A stretch of 64,000 nt of DNA. Source: Paragonimus skrjabini miyazakii (taxonomy: Eukaryota; Platyhelminthes; Trematoda; Plagiorchiida; Troglotrematidae). A program made the translations under genes and the position numbers. The stretch spans positions 109,393 through 173,392 of the forward strand of contig JTDE01001009.1 in assembly GCA_014338405.1 (NCBI GenBank), in the 5' to 3' direction. The notes beneath the pieces were generated by a model that saw only the letters and a list, made by a program, of their open reading frames with translations, was not told where the DNA came from and made no database searches. Shown one piece after another: positions 13,260 through 25,474 of the stretch; positions within the stretch are counted from its first letter, which is position 1; each line of letters begins with the position of its first letter.

Positions 13260-13690
13260 CAGTCGGTGTGTAAACTTTGATCAACAGCACCTCGGAAAAC
13301 GCCAACATTTTACGGTTGCGACCGCCTAATAGGACCATCAACGAAGTGACGGGGTCAACCTGTTGCGATTAATTACTTGGCGATCGAAGACGCCAGATCT
13401 CAGTTTGCGTGTTGGTGTTCTGACCCGCCTTAAGCCATTGTCTGCATTGACCAGTTGAAAGTATGCTCCACCTTTCGCTGTCGCAAATTTCGGTCCGTTC
13501 TATCGATCACTGAGTTACCGCAACTGCGGGTGAACTGGTAAACGATATGTGAGGCAGACGCTTTCGAGAAAGAATGAGCGGGGCAATGGAGACTGATTCT
13601 ACGGGCGAAACCGTTTACTCAAACCGTGATTGCACGTACGTGACGTTTGTTCGTTTGGTCGTTTTGTCACCAAAAGCTGAACCCACGCAA
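13260..13690. other. CpG- and GC-rich block, nature unknown
   Basis: This interval is clearly richer in G+C and CpG than its surroundings: about 30 CpG dinucleotides by eye in some 400 bases, with clusters such as GCGATCGAAGACGCC and CACGTACGTGACG. No open frame of 60 codons spans it and no RT, integrase or tRNA-like signal was seen. It could be a promoter-type CpG-rich region, a recently inserted element not yet eroded to the local base composition, or part of an LTR. Confidence 0.35.
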
Positions 13691-15817
13691 CCAAATTTTT
13701 TTATAATCAACTGATGAGAATAAACACAGTGTCTACAGATCACGATGTGTCTTCTTGCCGTCCTGGAAATAACAAAATCAACTCAATCTCACTCTCAGGC
13801 TGAGGAATATGGTTCTGTGTGTATAGAGACAACAGAAAAAATGACTGTTAGTTGATGGACGTTGTGACAGATGATGTTATTCATGTAACTACTCAAAATA
13901 AAATACTGCTGTACGAATGTGCCCAATATAACGATGGACACGTTTTGGTATTTTCAGGATACTGGGCCATAAGTCGGCCAAAGAAGAGTACATGTCTGCA
14001 CTCTATTTTCTTTTGCACGTAATTATCAGGTAACAGCAGAAGGACTGATAATCTCGAAATCTGACATTTCATCTTGTATAAGCTTGAGCCTAATAACTCC
14101 GTACGCAATGTGAGGAGTAACATCGATTGAGTCAATTTGTTATAGACACACTGAAAGCTATGTAGCTGCAAAAATAGTATACTTCCTTGGGAAGCTACCT
14201 GAATCAGTAGACGTTGAACCTTTTATCTAAGAACGGACAGGTTTGCACTTTGCTCGGTACACTTCTTCTGGTGTTACCGTATACTGAAGCGACTCACATA
14301 AAGAAGTTAGACGAAATTTGGTAAATCGTTTGTTCTGTTCATACACAAGAGATGGAATGCTCGAATACACAATACTAACTATAATTAATGTAGAACGTCC
14401 AAGAAGTAAATTTTCCAGGTCGTTCAGCAAACCACAAATTGTGCATAGGTTTTTCTGTACATACCTCAAACAGACGTGAACATTTATTGAGATCATTAAA
14501 GGGCTCGGGTCGATGAATACAGCAATTTACTGAGAAGTAAATATCCGGTGAATCGGATAATATTTGGGAAAGATCGGGACGAGGAAGCAGCGACATTGAC
14601 AATACGATGCATATTATCCATACTGCGAAAACTACTTGAGTGAAATTGTTTTACTTTTTCAAGGGCTGGTCGGAGATGAGTAGACGTTTTCTCTAGATCT
14701 AACCAAGGCAACAAACAATTTATAGTAGTGACGGCCATTGAAGTGATTAATGGCTTTTTCGTCCCTATAGTTGTGTCCGCAAGCCAAAATGCAAGACCGT
14801 CGGAATGGTAATCTAGATAAAACTTCAGTTTTTTCTTCTATTTTATAAAACAAGCTAAGGAAATCTTTCATCCGTTCAGCAACTTGAGTCTATTAGGAAT
14901 AGGTTAAGGTCGTTTCTGCTTTGAGCAAGAACACCGTTTCAATATGTAATTAGTCCAGTAAATTTGTTTTGTTAAATAAGTGTAAATTGAGAAACGTTTA
15001 CTCAGTGAGATCGAACTTATGTAAATAGAACAAAAACTCGCTTTTGACGTGACCGGACTTGAAAGAGAGAAAGTAAATTGTGTGCAATCATTTTGAATAA
15101 CTCTGGACAATTTCATGTTTGATATTGTTTACTTTACTGGTTAAGTTGTATTCTTCAGTTGGATACTTGTTACCCTTATGGTTGCACAGAATGTTTGCTT
15201 TAGAAGTTGATATAGTAGTTACTTTGTTTCAGATTTATAGTTTGCCGATAACGGTGCCTGATACTTAAAGTCATACTTGAAAATGTTAGTGAAAGTATAT
15301 TGGTTGCAAATGAACAGGAAAGCAGGATATACAGCAAATTTCTCCGCTAAGCTATCTATGGAAATTGTGGGCTATATAAAACACTGACACATTCATACAG
15401 GCTGCATATATTTTATTGAGAGAAACTTTGAAAAACCTACACCATCCTAAACGTCAAATGCAATAATATCTACAGGTTTGTGAATTGTTCCATTTTTCAC
15501 TTATTCCGCAACTTGATTTTGGAAAGCCATCATACATTTGTGATAAATTTATTATGTTTGAAAAGAGTACTGCTGTTAAGACAGTAACGCAGTAATACGG
15601 GTGGTGATAATTCAAAAGTCCTATCTCCCTTAGCATTCGCTGATGCAAATTTGATTTATATAACGAAACGGTTGCCGGGAGCTTGAAGCATTTTCATCTC
15701 CTCAGCTTTTTCACGAGACATTTACAACGAATTCATCGAAACACTTACACGAAATACAGCGATTTTTCGAGGCTTATTCGTGCCTCAATGAATGCCAACA
15801 GTGAAATGGTATAAATA
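13691..15817. other. No recognisable gene
   Basis: Several overlapping minus-strand frames of 60-92 codons lie between 13893 and 15648, but none carries a family motif and they are of chance length. A bulged hairpin near 14538-14565 (AAATATCCG...CGGATAATATTT) is the only local structure noted. Confidence 0.45.
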
Positions 15818-17110
15818 GTGAGGCTATGTCAGACCACACATGACAGGTCTGGTATTGGATTCAATCTACGGCTAGACGTCAATCTGTCTGATATAGTCCT
15901 ACTTAACAACCATAAATCTCGAAATCTAGACGAACTGCGTGAGCGTTGCATCAGTCATAGTGTTCCATCTCCCAAAACTACGGAAACTTGTTTCAATTCA
16001 CTTCATGGTCTACGCTAGCGGAAGCTTATAACCACAAACTTTGAACTTGCCGATCTCTAAGTGACAGTTTTTAACAAGCTACGCAAAATTGCTCATTTAG
16101 CATCTTTACTTTCAAAAGTGTCAGGTTTGACTCAATGCATGACTGAACAAACCTGCGTTATCCGCGCTTGGCTTAATATTAGCCACCAACTTTCATGTGG
16201 TGTCAAGTTTCATGCATACAGATATCGGAAAGCCAGGTCAAGTCTCCAAGAGTCGTGCCATACTTTGAAGTTATCATTCACTGAAAGTCACTTTGAACTT
16301 TTGAGTGGTGTGCTAATAGGTATATCAACTCCACAAACATAACAGGAGATGCAGACCTGATAGTTGAAAACGACGTTATAAGCACCAAGCTACCACAGCC
16401 CAACAAACTTTCTAGAAGGCAAAGCATACCGAAGCAGAAGCAACTAGATGTAGACTCACGAGAACGGTACTCTACGAATTCCATCATGATCCAAATTATA
16501 TGCCATGAGTTAAGACCGTCTCCAGTCAACGTAACTAAAACTTCGTGCATGACACGTGAAGAAGTTAGTATAGCTGGCATGCATGTATTCCACCACAATC
16601 GCCGGTATGCGAAAGGCGACGACTCAGCTATTTTTATTGACAATCGTCTCAAAATATCAAGCGCATATAGCTCGGTTCATTCAAACACGCTGAAAACCGC
16701 ATGGTGTATTGTACAATCAAACAGTTTATTATTTTTCTGACCGATGTGACCTACCGACTCCAGTCTGCTTTGCTGACCAGTGACCAGTTATTTACTAACG
16801 CCATTAGTAAAATTACATCCACGTAATCCTTGTAGATCCCGCTCGAGGGTGGTTCAAATTACTTTGGTACAGTAGTCGGACAGGTTGCTTAAACTGAGGC
16901 AGTCCGATTTGTCACTCATACCAAACAGAACGCTCGTTCAGTGTCCGGATGTACCAGGTCTGAAACAGCTTGTCAGAATCTGTTGTGGCTGCGCCATCGA
17001 TAGTTAAACTTAAGCTCAGACATGATGCACACCTAGGAGACAACAAACTGAGAGTTCAAAGAAGTCGAATTTTGGAATCATTTCGGCATCATTGAAATAT
17101 TCTCCGCCTC
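15818..17110 (+). mobile_element. LINE (CR1/RTE-type) remnant with decayed endonuclease domain
   Basis: From about 16500 to 16940 the plus strand encodes pieces that follow the order of an AP-type LINE endonuclease. NVTKTSCMTREEVSIAGMHV occupies the position of the E-T-W catalytic block. Next come HHNRRYAKGDDSAIFIDNRL (the R-x-x-x-x-G-G-G-v-x-I-y block), TYRLQSALLTSDQLFTNAIS (the v-Y-R-P-P-x-S block), and a later GQVA...VTHT stretch. The catalytic glutamate region reads T-K-T, so the active site is damaged. Stops and at least two frameshifts separate the blocks. Two upstream frames, 15818-16018 and 16061-16342, lie in one reading frame separated by two stops and may be earlier LINE sequence, but I do not recognise them. 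No RT domain follows, so the copy is truncated. Confidence 0.6.
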
Positions 17111-18699
17111 TCAATGGTGACGCTAGTCAGCTGATATCTGCTGTATGTTGTGATGAAACTCTCGTTTGCTTGGTAGGCAGGAGTTGGGTTTCTGTTCTGC
17201 CCGCTGTCTTCTGATTTTCGCCTCCTCATGCTATTTTGCCGAAACTTTGAATGTGAAATAAGGTTCAGGCACGATTTTAACCCTAAACAATAAAACTCTT
17301 ATGCAGATCTCTGTAATCTGTATATTTGTCATAAGTCCTAAGCATGACATTCGCAACCAGAAGAAGATATCTGAAACTATTTTCTCCGAATGTCAAGCAG
17401 CCATGAATAGAAAAAGTCGTTCATTTCAACACAGCATGCATTAAACAGCAGCATCTTCATGTCCAGTCACGTTCAAAGGATTTATTTGATATTTGTCAGT
17501 TTCAGTATACACGTAGAAGTGAAGTAATTTTTCCGTATATAAAAAACTTGTACGCAAACAGCATTATATCCATAATTTTGAAATGCAATTATCACCATTC
17601 TGCAATCAAAGTAAAACATATCGTCCATTTAAACGACGGGAATGAATAAGTAACTTTTGCTTGTAAGTTAAAAATAGGAGTGCATCAATTTTTCAACTGA
17701 ATTCGACCTTTAATGCCGCTCATTGTTTGTGTGTACACTATCCTTTCTTTTACTCATTCTAATCAATTATTCATTCTAGTTTAATTAACATTTCCACCGC
17801 TTGCAAAACTGTTCCATCAAGGAACAGTTCAATAGAAATACAAAACCGTACGATAGTGAGAACGTGTGAAAGGACAAACGTGGATACTATTGTTGGCGAT
17901 CTTCTGTCCAGCTATGAGTGTCCATGTAAATAAGTTATTAATTGGTATCTTCCTCATAAATTGCACAAAAATCAAAGTAGTAAGTTTAAAAAAGTCAACA
18001 ATGTTTCATCAACTGGTTTTACAAATCCATCACGGAATATGTGAGGAAATTTTAAAACGCCGACAATCAAACATGAACATTTCCTTTGAGACGTTTGAAC
18101 AAAGGAAGTAGATAACTTATAATGTTAAATAAGTGCATTTGAACGTGGGCTGAGTGTTCGATAACGTCATTCTGATTCACGACATTTACAGTTTGTTGAG
18201 CCTCTTGAAATTAACTAACTCAAGTCACCATTGTGAGTTCAAAAGCAATGGATCGTCGTCTTTTCCCTACCTTGCATTGCTCCTATTCCATTGGGTGATT
18301 ATCCTCCTTGGTGGTTGACTGATACTATAATACGATTGTAGTCATTAATAGATTGTAAGTGACGAATTAGTATGAATTGAGCATTTCTGTCACAGATAGT
18401 ATCCTAATTGTTTTGATGAAACTGTGATATTTTTTAAATACTGAATCCGTTCGGTTACTGCTACAAAAAAATAAATTACCTATGACGTTAAATTTTCATC
18501 CACCTTGACCGGTCACTGACGTGTGGCTAGGTTGTAACGGAACCAATAGCCATGCATAAAATAAACTTGGAATTAAACTCTGCCTTAGAAAAACATTTAG
18601 TATGCTTGGGTTTGGATAGAGTATAGGCATAGTCCTGTAAGTAATTAATCCACTGTAATAAATGAGACATGCGCTGATGAGTAAGAACCGGTCGCTAAT
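17111..18699. other. No recognisable gene; one small hairpin
   Basis: No protein or RNA family was recognised. Positions 17807-17829 form a 9-base-pair perfect hairpin (AACTGTTCC, loop ATCAA, GGAACAGTT). It has no flanking T-run and no context that gives it a role. The frame at 17866-18111 (81 codons) has no known motif. Confidence 0.45.
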
Positions 18700-18797
18700 T
18701 TGCACGTTTACAATTGTCTTTGAACAACGTTTTATGTTGATTACATTGTTGAGTGCATTAAAACAATAAAAAGGTATTAATCAACATAAACGTGCAA
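18700..18797. repeat. Nested inverted repeat, about 100 bases
   Basis: Outer arms TTGCACGTTTA (18700-18710) and TAAACGTGCAA (18787-18797) are perfect 11-base reverse complements. Inner arms TATGTTGATTA (18733-18743) and TAATCAACATA (18778-18788) are also perfect 11-base complements and share two bases with the outer arm. About 20 unpaired bases sit on the left side between the two stems. It may be a small foldback element or the decayed end of a MITE. No coding content and no clear target-site duplication were seen. Confidence 0.6.
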
Positions 18798-19299
18798 GTG
18801 GTATTTGTCCGTACCTATCCTCAAAAACCGCATTATATTCAATCATATGCTTAACATACTCGCATATCCGAGCGTTTCACTTTAGTACCGTACTGCCATT
18901 ATAAACACTTACAAACAACTGAACACTATCCAGGTTAATCTACACTTTAAGTTATCGGAATAAGGAGAAGGATGCCACGATAGATGTCTAAACTTGGTGT
19001 TATTGGAGTTAACCGTTCGGTAAATGTAGATGTAGCCAAATCTAACACTACTCGTAGAGTCCACGATCAATACCAGACATTCAGTTAAACTTGAGTGTAC
19101 TCGTTCATTTTATCAATATTTTGCAGGAACTTTCCTCTAATGAGCTTCCATTAAAGAAACAAGTATTGTTGCTGCCAAAATGCAATGACCTGAACAAACA
19201 AACCTCATCCAGGGTGATCGTTTATTTGCGGGTCTAGTGTGTTTAAAATGTCAAAAGAAAATGGCCTTAATTTGAATGACGATCATAAATGAGATCAAT
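18798..19299. other. No recognisable gene
   Basis: AT-rich sequence between the nested hairpin and the SINE pair. No motif, RNA gene or repeat was recognised here. Confidence 0.45.
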
Positions 19300-19690
19300 G
19301 TTCATAAAAATTAAACATAATTCAGGATTGATCACAGATGTCATATTCCATAGACTTTCCAGTCCGCCCTTTCAAAAATAAGCACTAGACACGAGTTTTG
19401 CTCTCATTAGAGCACGTCAGTAGTGCATATCCTTGTCATTGCTGGGACTAGATCTGGGCCAAGCTCACATGAGGCAACCGTGTTGACCACTGCGCCAGGC
19501 ACCTCAAATTAGGCATGACCGAATTATCACATGCGAACGCTCAACCACTTTCGCCTGTGAGCAGTGATCTAGTGTTACTTTTTGAAAGGGGTTGAATGGA
19601 AAGTCTATGGGAAGGTAGCAGCTCGGAACGATTATGAATGATGTTCAGTCTCTATGAAAATCAAAATACCCTACTACCTACCAACAATGA
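19300..19690. mobile_element. Head-to-head pair of tRNA-derived SINEs (pair B)
   Basis: Positions about 19300-19567 are a near full-length minus-strand copy: CCATAGACTTTCCAGTC, then CTTTCAAAAATAAGCACTAG, TTTTGCTCTCATTAGAGC, GGCAACCGTGTTGACCACTG, and finally the head end CGCCTGTGAG. At about 19568 the sequence switches to a 5'-truncated plus-strand copy starting CTAGTGTTACTTTTTGAAAG and running through GAAAGTCTATGG, GATGTTCAGTCT and the tail. Body sequence is thus present in both orientations, and 19349-19390 and 19568-19610 are imperfect reverse complements. Unlike the other two pairs, no spacer separates the halves. Confidence 0.75.
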
Positions 19691-19980
19691 ACGTCAAGAT
19701 GGAACGCCATTCCCACAACTATACTGTTTGTTTCCAAAATCGACTTGAAGTGATATGGGCCTATCATGCTAAATCGTGTTGTGTACACCTTGCCTCTGGT
19801 TTACACTGTCATGCTATCTAATTGACAACGAAAGCATCACATAAATAAACTTCTGAGCTGAGTATAAAAGAATGTATTTACCACAGTTCGTATGTTGACC
19901 GCAACTCCCGTAGTTCAATATTGCAGCCATCTGATTAGTCATTAAGTTAATTGATATACAAAAGCAAATCTGAAGAATGC
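19691..19980. other. No recognisable gene
   Basis: Unique-looking AT-rich sequence between the SINE pair and the foldback element. Nothing was recognised. Confidence 0.45.
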
Positions 19981-20243
19981 TGTGTAGCGAACATGCTCGT
20001 TCTCAGTAATTCACCATCAGGCTAAGAACATCATATTTATATTACGAATGTTACAGGGGAATCATTAAAGGGGTAAACGGGGAACGGACGGTTAATCAGG
20101 TCGGTCAGTTTAATGTCACGCTGCAACCAAGTGCATTGAACTGGTTGACATGATGAACCACCCGTTCCACATGTACGCCCTTTAATGATTCCCCTGTAAA
20201 ATTCGTAATGATGAATCAGTGAAAAAGAGCTTGTTCGCTACAC
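19981..20243. mobile_element. Foldback (MITE-like) element, about 263 bases, nearly palindromic throughout
   Basis: The two halves are reverse complements around a centre near 20125. The terminal GTGTAGCGAACA...GCTC (19982-19998) pairs with GAGC...TGTTCGCTACAC (20227-20243). The inner arm TTACAGGGGAATCATTAAAGGG (20051-20072) pairs perfectly with 20178-20199. Imperfect pairing then continues through GGAACGG...GTTTAATG...CAC to a loop of about 11 bases (GCTGCAACCAA). The left arm carries about 25 extra bases (near 20018-20042) absent from the right arm. No coding capacity was seen. Such hairpins are typical of non-autonomous DNA transposons mobilised by a transposase elsewhere. No clear target-site duplication was found, so the exact ends are uncertain. 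Confidence 0.8.
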
Positions 20244-23200
20244 GGTATTTTTTATGACAACATTGGGAATTTTCGCACAAAGGCAGATATGCCACTTCTC
20301 TTTCCAGTCAAACAAATGTTAGCTTTCGACAGTACTAGTGTGAGTCGATCATATGCGATTGTCCAGTCAACAAAATAAAGTGATTTTTTTATGTTCACCC
20401 CAGCTGAATAGATGTTTATCTAATCATTGATGTCGATTCATATTTTGTAATCTTCGAAATACGAGGCACCGTGGGCTATCCATGAATCAATGAATGTTTA
20501 TCAACGAACACCGTAAAGGTCAATTACATGGCTAGTCTTTTCTCTGTGAAGAATAAAAAATGAAATTTGGTGTGTTCCCGCTGTGAAAATTAAGCTAAAC
20601 TGAAATGGTATCGGCATCTTCCCCGTGTACGGCTAGATATACAGCAGTGTCTGTAGAATCTGTTCATCAAAACACAGCGCGCAAACTGATATCAGTAGTT
20701 TTGCCTGCCGAACAAACAGCCGCTATCCCAAGCGGCAGTTGCTTGCAGCTATACTGTTTTCTATTAGGTCGGCAAACCATTTACTCGATGCAAACACTAC
20801 AGCTTTGTCAATATTTTGCATTGCCTTTTATAGTTCGAGGAGTTCGCAAAAGTCATACGTTGAAGTCCACTTCCATTCTGACTGTATTTTTGCATCCACG
20901 GGAATATTCGACCCCCACACTTTGTGATGAAAACATCGGACAAGAGTTTATAAATATTATTGATTTGATCACACCTAAGCACAGAACAACAGTGAAAACT
21001 ACAGAGTTAAGAACGTGAGAGTTGTAGTCCAACATTCAAACCGAACGCGCTTTTATACAAATGAACAACGTCCAGTAATAGCAAAATCGTGTCTGACACG
21101 TACTTTTAAAATAATCCATTTTCTAAGCTTAAAAAATGCATTTCCGCAATTTCAGTTTCATACAATTTGCTATCAGTAGAGTGAGGAATCACTCGACAGC
21201 AATGATTCACGAGCAATTTGGCGAACAAACATTTGCTTCTCATCTAACTTTGCACCCAACACTAAAAAAATAATTTTATGCATAGATAATAACTGACCAA
21301 ATTTACGTGCATACAACTCAATATAGCATGGTTCGCTGCGTCTAGAGAAAATCATGGAAGGGAGTTAGCTTACACCACCTGATTGCGCAAATAATCTTCA
21401 CATAGAGAGTTTTCTGTTTGAGAAATTTAATATCACACAATATTATCTTCCGTTTTTTGACCCAGCAAGCATGCGTTGGTTTGTTGACTTCATTATGATA
21501 ATTCTAATTTCTTGTTTCGATCAAGAATTTCAGGTGGGTGTTTGTTCATTGAACTGCTTCGTCTCAGGTTGGACCGTCAGGAAACTGGGCTAGCAATTGA
21601 GCTGAGGGAAATGTCGGGGTAGGAGAGGATGGAGTTTGCTCGTGTGCCAGAACAAAGATGGAGAGGAGGTTGATTTAGTTCTGCCGCGTAGGATTTTAAA
21701 GAGCGCTGAACCAACAAGCTGCGCAAGATTTAATTAGTTCTGTCTAACCGGTTTGTCTATTGGTTCTCAGAGACGTCAAGCGTTGCTAATGCAACCCACC
21801 AGATTGGCATTCACTGTGTTATCTTTGTTTACGTCTTATGTTTACGCCCTCAAACAAAAGACATATTTTGGTATGATTGAGGGTTTTGCCCCGCAACGAA
21901 TGCAGAGTAGATTTTCATTAACAGCATCTTCCGACAACTGAGATTATAGGAAGTATATATCTAGTAATATATTCTATTGTGCGTACAATGGGATCTGCGT
22001 GAGTGTGAACTTCTCAACAGATATTTCGTGTTTTACATGATTAACACGAACTTTTCGCAAATGTCACACTCGCTGGGTTTCTGCCAGTTCAGTATGAAAG
22101 AAAACTCCAGGATCGAGCCACTAATATATTTACCATTATAAGTAAGACATAACCGTATGTCAGCCAAAGGATGAATCCACACGCTGCTACGTAAACAGGC
22201 TGGCATCGACTAAAATTTTGAATCAATCTACAACTGCATTGTCGAGGACAGTCTTAGAATAAAGATATTTACAAGCTGAGAATTAGCTATTGATGATGAT
22301 CTTTACTCGTTATGACATCCGCAGTTGAACTGACGTTTACCTCCAGCAATGCTATACACGCGCAGTATATATAGAGTTTAGTCTACTATCTTCCTAAAAC
22401 GACATAATTGATATTGGACACGCATTTTGTGCAACTTTCACCTTCACAGTAGTTGACAATACTTATTCCAGGCACTATTGCCTGTAATTGGCTGCTTGTT
22501 CAGATATATGTATTATTAAAACCAACGTTGCAAATTTCAACATCATTGATCGTTCATCGCAAAGTTTCAGTTCGATAATTATTTTTAACACATCCGATTA
22601 TTTCTGCTTTTCTTCCTTTCATCTAACAGAATTTCAACAAAATTGACAACGACTAAACTTCCATAGCATACACTAACTTCTTTCGCTGATAAACAGCAAT
22701 TGTGTGGACATCTTTTGTGATCGAAAGGCTCAAAATGCTCATTACTCACTGATTAGAATGAGTCAAGTAAACGTGTTCAGACAATGTTGCTATTTTGTGA
22801 TAACGAGCCGCTTTTCGTTTCATCTGAGGCAGTAACGAATTCAATGTTAATCGTAGTAGAAATGGTGTAAAAATTAAGTATGTGGTACTAATGCCAGGTT
22901 GGCGCAAACCACAAAGTTCGGGCAAAACTAATGTCAGAAATTCACAGCCTGACACATTTATTGCAGTTACAGTAAAAATGGAGGCTTACGTAACATTGTT
23001 GAAGATCAGTAAATATTACCATCATGTATGTTTTGATTGCACGTGACGGCAGTCTTAAACATCTATGTAAAAGGGATTTGTCCGAGGCCTGAGATAAAAG
23101 GCAACATGGCGATATGTCGGATGAATTTTTAAGGAAAGAATTGATTTAGTCTTTATGATCTACACGATACCTTTATATGCATTTACATGCTATTTGATTT

Positions 23201-25409
23201 GTGTGTATTATCAACAAACTGCGGTTAATGTATCCAATATCATTTACACAACGACTAATTAGTGTCTCCTATAATGTGGTAATTCAAATTCTATCAAACA
23301 CCTTAGGTTCATATTTCATGATCAAAATACTTTCTATACCTTATAAAAAGACTACCAAAATTATATTCTATATTATTCTCTTTCGTGGTTTGGGTGCTTG
23401 CTTATTTTACACGGTCCGTTGTAAGCGGCGAAATTTGTCAAACGTATGAGAAATATTTCAGTTTTTTATTCCAAAGCATTGCCATTAGCATTCTACTGGT
23501 TTCTCAGAATGGAAACAAACAATTAGCAGTTTAGGTAGTGATTGATTAATCTTCAACTCAGATATCCCTGTGAACACGGTTTGCTTCAGCATTACCAACT
23601 CGAACATTAGTGACCTACCTTGAAGGTCAAGTCAAATAGACTCAGTAGCAGTAAGTATGCAATCCAACAGGTGATTTGTCAGATTTGTACAAACTAACAT
23701 CTCCAACAACTTAACGGAAATAAATACGGTTTGCTCGCGATAAGATACTAGTAATTAACCCCATGCACAATTAATGCTTTATTATCAAGCGGTGTCAACT
23801 AGAAAAACTATTCATATAATTTCATCAATAAATCTAGAAGCTGGATAAGAAACTAGACAAGAGTAGAACTGATCGGTTTCTGGATGTTGCATTGTCAACC
23901 CTGCAGACATTTTCACGTTCGCTAACGTTCTTTTGCAAACAAATGTGTTCAGGGCTGAAACAGTTAAACATATTCTAACTGGTATTTCTATCACAGGAAA
24001 AAGAGATTAGGGGCGTACTGTCAATTGTGACACAGAATTAAACCATATCTAACAAACCTGTAGTACAGATACCATCATCTTCAACTAACGAAGCAGCTTC
24101 CGGATTTAGCTTTGTTTTTGCCACATCTATCAGTTCACGGATGTATACGGTTCAACCGAGTAGAAGATAGGTGTTAATCATTCATATCCTAGCGGTAGTA
24201 AAAGATTAAATACGGATACTATGTGGTGTAAATATTGCTTCACTCTCGAAAGAAAGTTTACTGTATCTGCCGTGCACAAACTGATTTAAACAAACTGATT
24301 TCTAATTTCAAATTTCGGTGAGCGTTTTAATGAGTAAAAAGAGTATGACGCATTTGCGCATTGAAAGTTGATAACAGTAAACATCGAATTTATTTAAAGA
24401 TTTATTTGGTAAGGGAAAGATGATACTGGGTGAATATCTGTACAATATCAAAACTTATCCGTTTTTACTGGGTGTTATGAACAGTTATTTCATGCAGTCG
24501 AAATTCTAAATTCGTTTTGAACAAACAGTCATGTGTGAATGGGTCACCATGTTGTGTGCACTACATTTGGTTTTAGTAGGTTGCTACAACTTGTTTTGCG
24601 ATGAAATCACATCTGTCCATCTAGAAATGTAAGGCTTGAGATTGAAAGTAATTCATGTAAACACTAAGCACGGTTGACCGTCGGTATGTAACACGATTAG
24701 TGTTAGCTTGGCCGCATTTCCTACGCTGATATATTTTATGGAATAAGCTAAATAATTTACTAACTTCACGCCTGACGTCTGTGCGATTTCATAGCTGATG
24801 CTCCAAATTTATGTTGTCGTATTTCAAACGTGAATCTAGGAGTTCTTACTGCAGTGACTATTTTGCAGGTCATTATGTTGTACATTGTCTGATAATACAC
24901 ACCCACTCGTGTCTAAATGGTGTATGTAACAGTATTTCGCATACACTGACACTACTTATGGATATCAGACATGCGCGGAGCTTTTCATTCTTGTTTCGTG
25001 AAGCATGATTTTTCCTGTTCAACCGTGTGTATTTTCTGAATGTGTTAGACATTGGCTTTTCATCTTCGGCACTATATCAGATCTGTAACGAATACGTCTC
25101 TGGAATACGCCCGTTTCATAGGAAACTCTCACGTCAGTTGGTAGCGAAAAATTTAAAAGTACCCACTAGTCAAGGAAGGCATCGCTAAAATATTCTAGAT
25201 TTGTCATACCATAATAAGCGGATGGGGATCCTATAATGTTGAAACCGGAGACACGAAAAATAAACAAAAATGAGTTCAGGGCTGCGCAGTAGGACGGCCC
25301 CGGCAACTGTCAACAATCAACAACAGTCAGACATCGTATGAGGTTTCGTCTTTGATCTAGAAGAATGAAGCTGTTAAAGTGAATGTACTGACCACTCCAA
25401 GTTCGTTCC
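20244..25409. other. No recognisable gene; holds the longest open frame of the window
   Basis: The plus-strand frame 20605-21018 (137 codons) is the longest in the window but has no recognisable domain, signal peptide or coiled coil, and minus-strand frames overlap it. Its length is within chance expectation. The remainder, including frames at 21753-21941 and 23201-23449, is similarly featureless. Confidence 0.45.
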
Positions 25410-25442
25410 GTACATATTCCATACATATTCTATACATATTCC
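25410..25442. repeat. Three tandem copies of an 11-base unit
   Basis: Units GTACATATTCC, ATACATATTCT and ATACATATTCC lie end to end. They sit about 40 bases upstream of the first recognisable codons of the PLE remnant at 25475-26052. That position could mark the 5' truncation point or insertion junction of that element, or simple replication slippage. Confidence 0.7.
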
Positions 25443-25474
25443 TCTTACTGCAGATTTGCTATACAGTTTGCACT

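Noticed and set aside
14996..15011. Exact 16-base repeat GTTTACTCAGTGAGAT also at 47205-47220
   Set aside because: Flanks do not align, and one such exact match between two places in 64 kb is about expected by chance.
17807..17829. Hairpin as a transcription terminator
   Set aside because: No T-run follows, and the context is eukaryotic, where such hairpins do not act as terminators.
20605..21018. Longest open frame (137 codons) as a gene
   Set aside because: Its length is about what chance gives in 64 kb of AT-rich DNA in six frames. It has no domain, signal or membrane pattern, and overlapping frames exist on the other strand.
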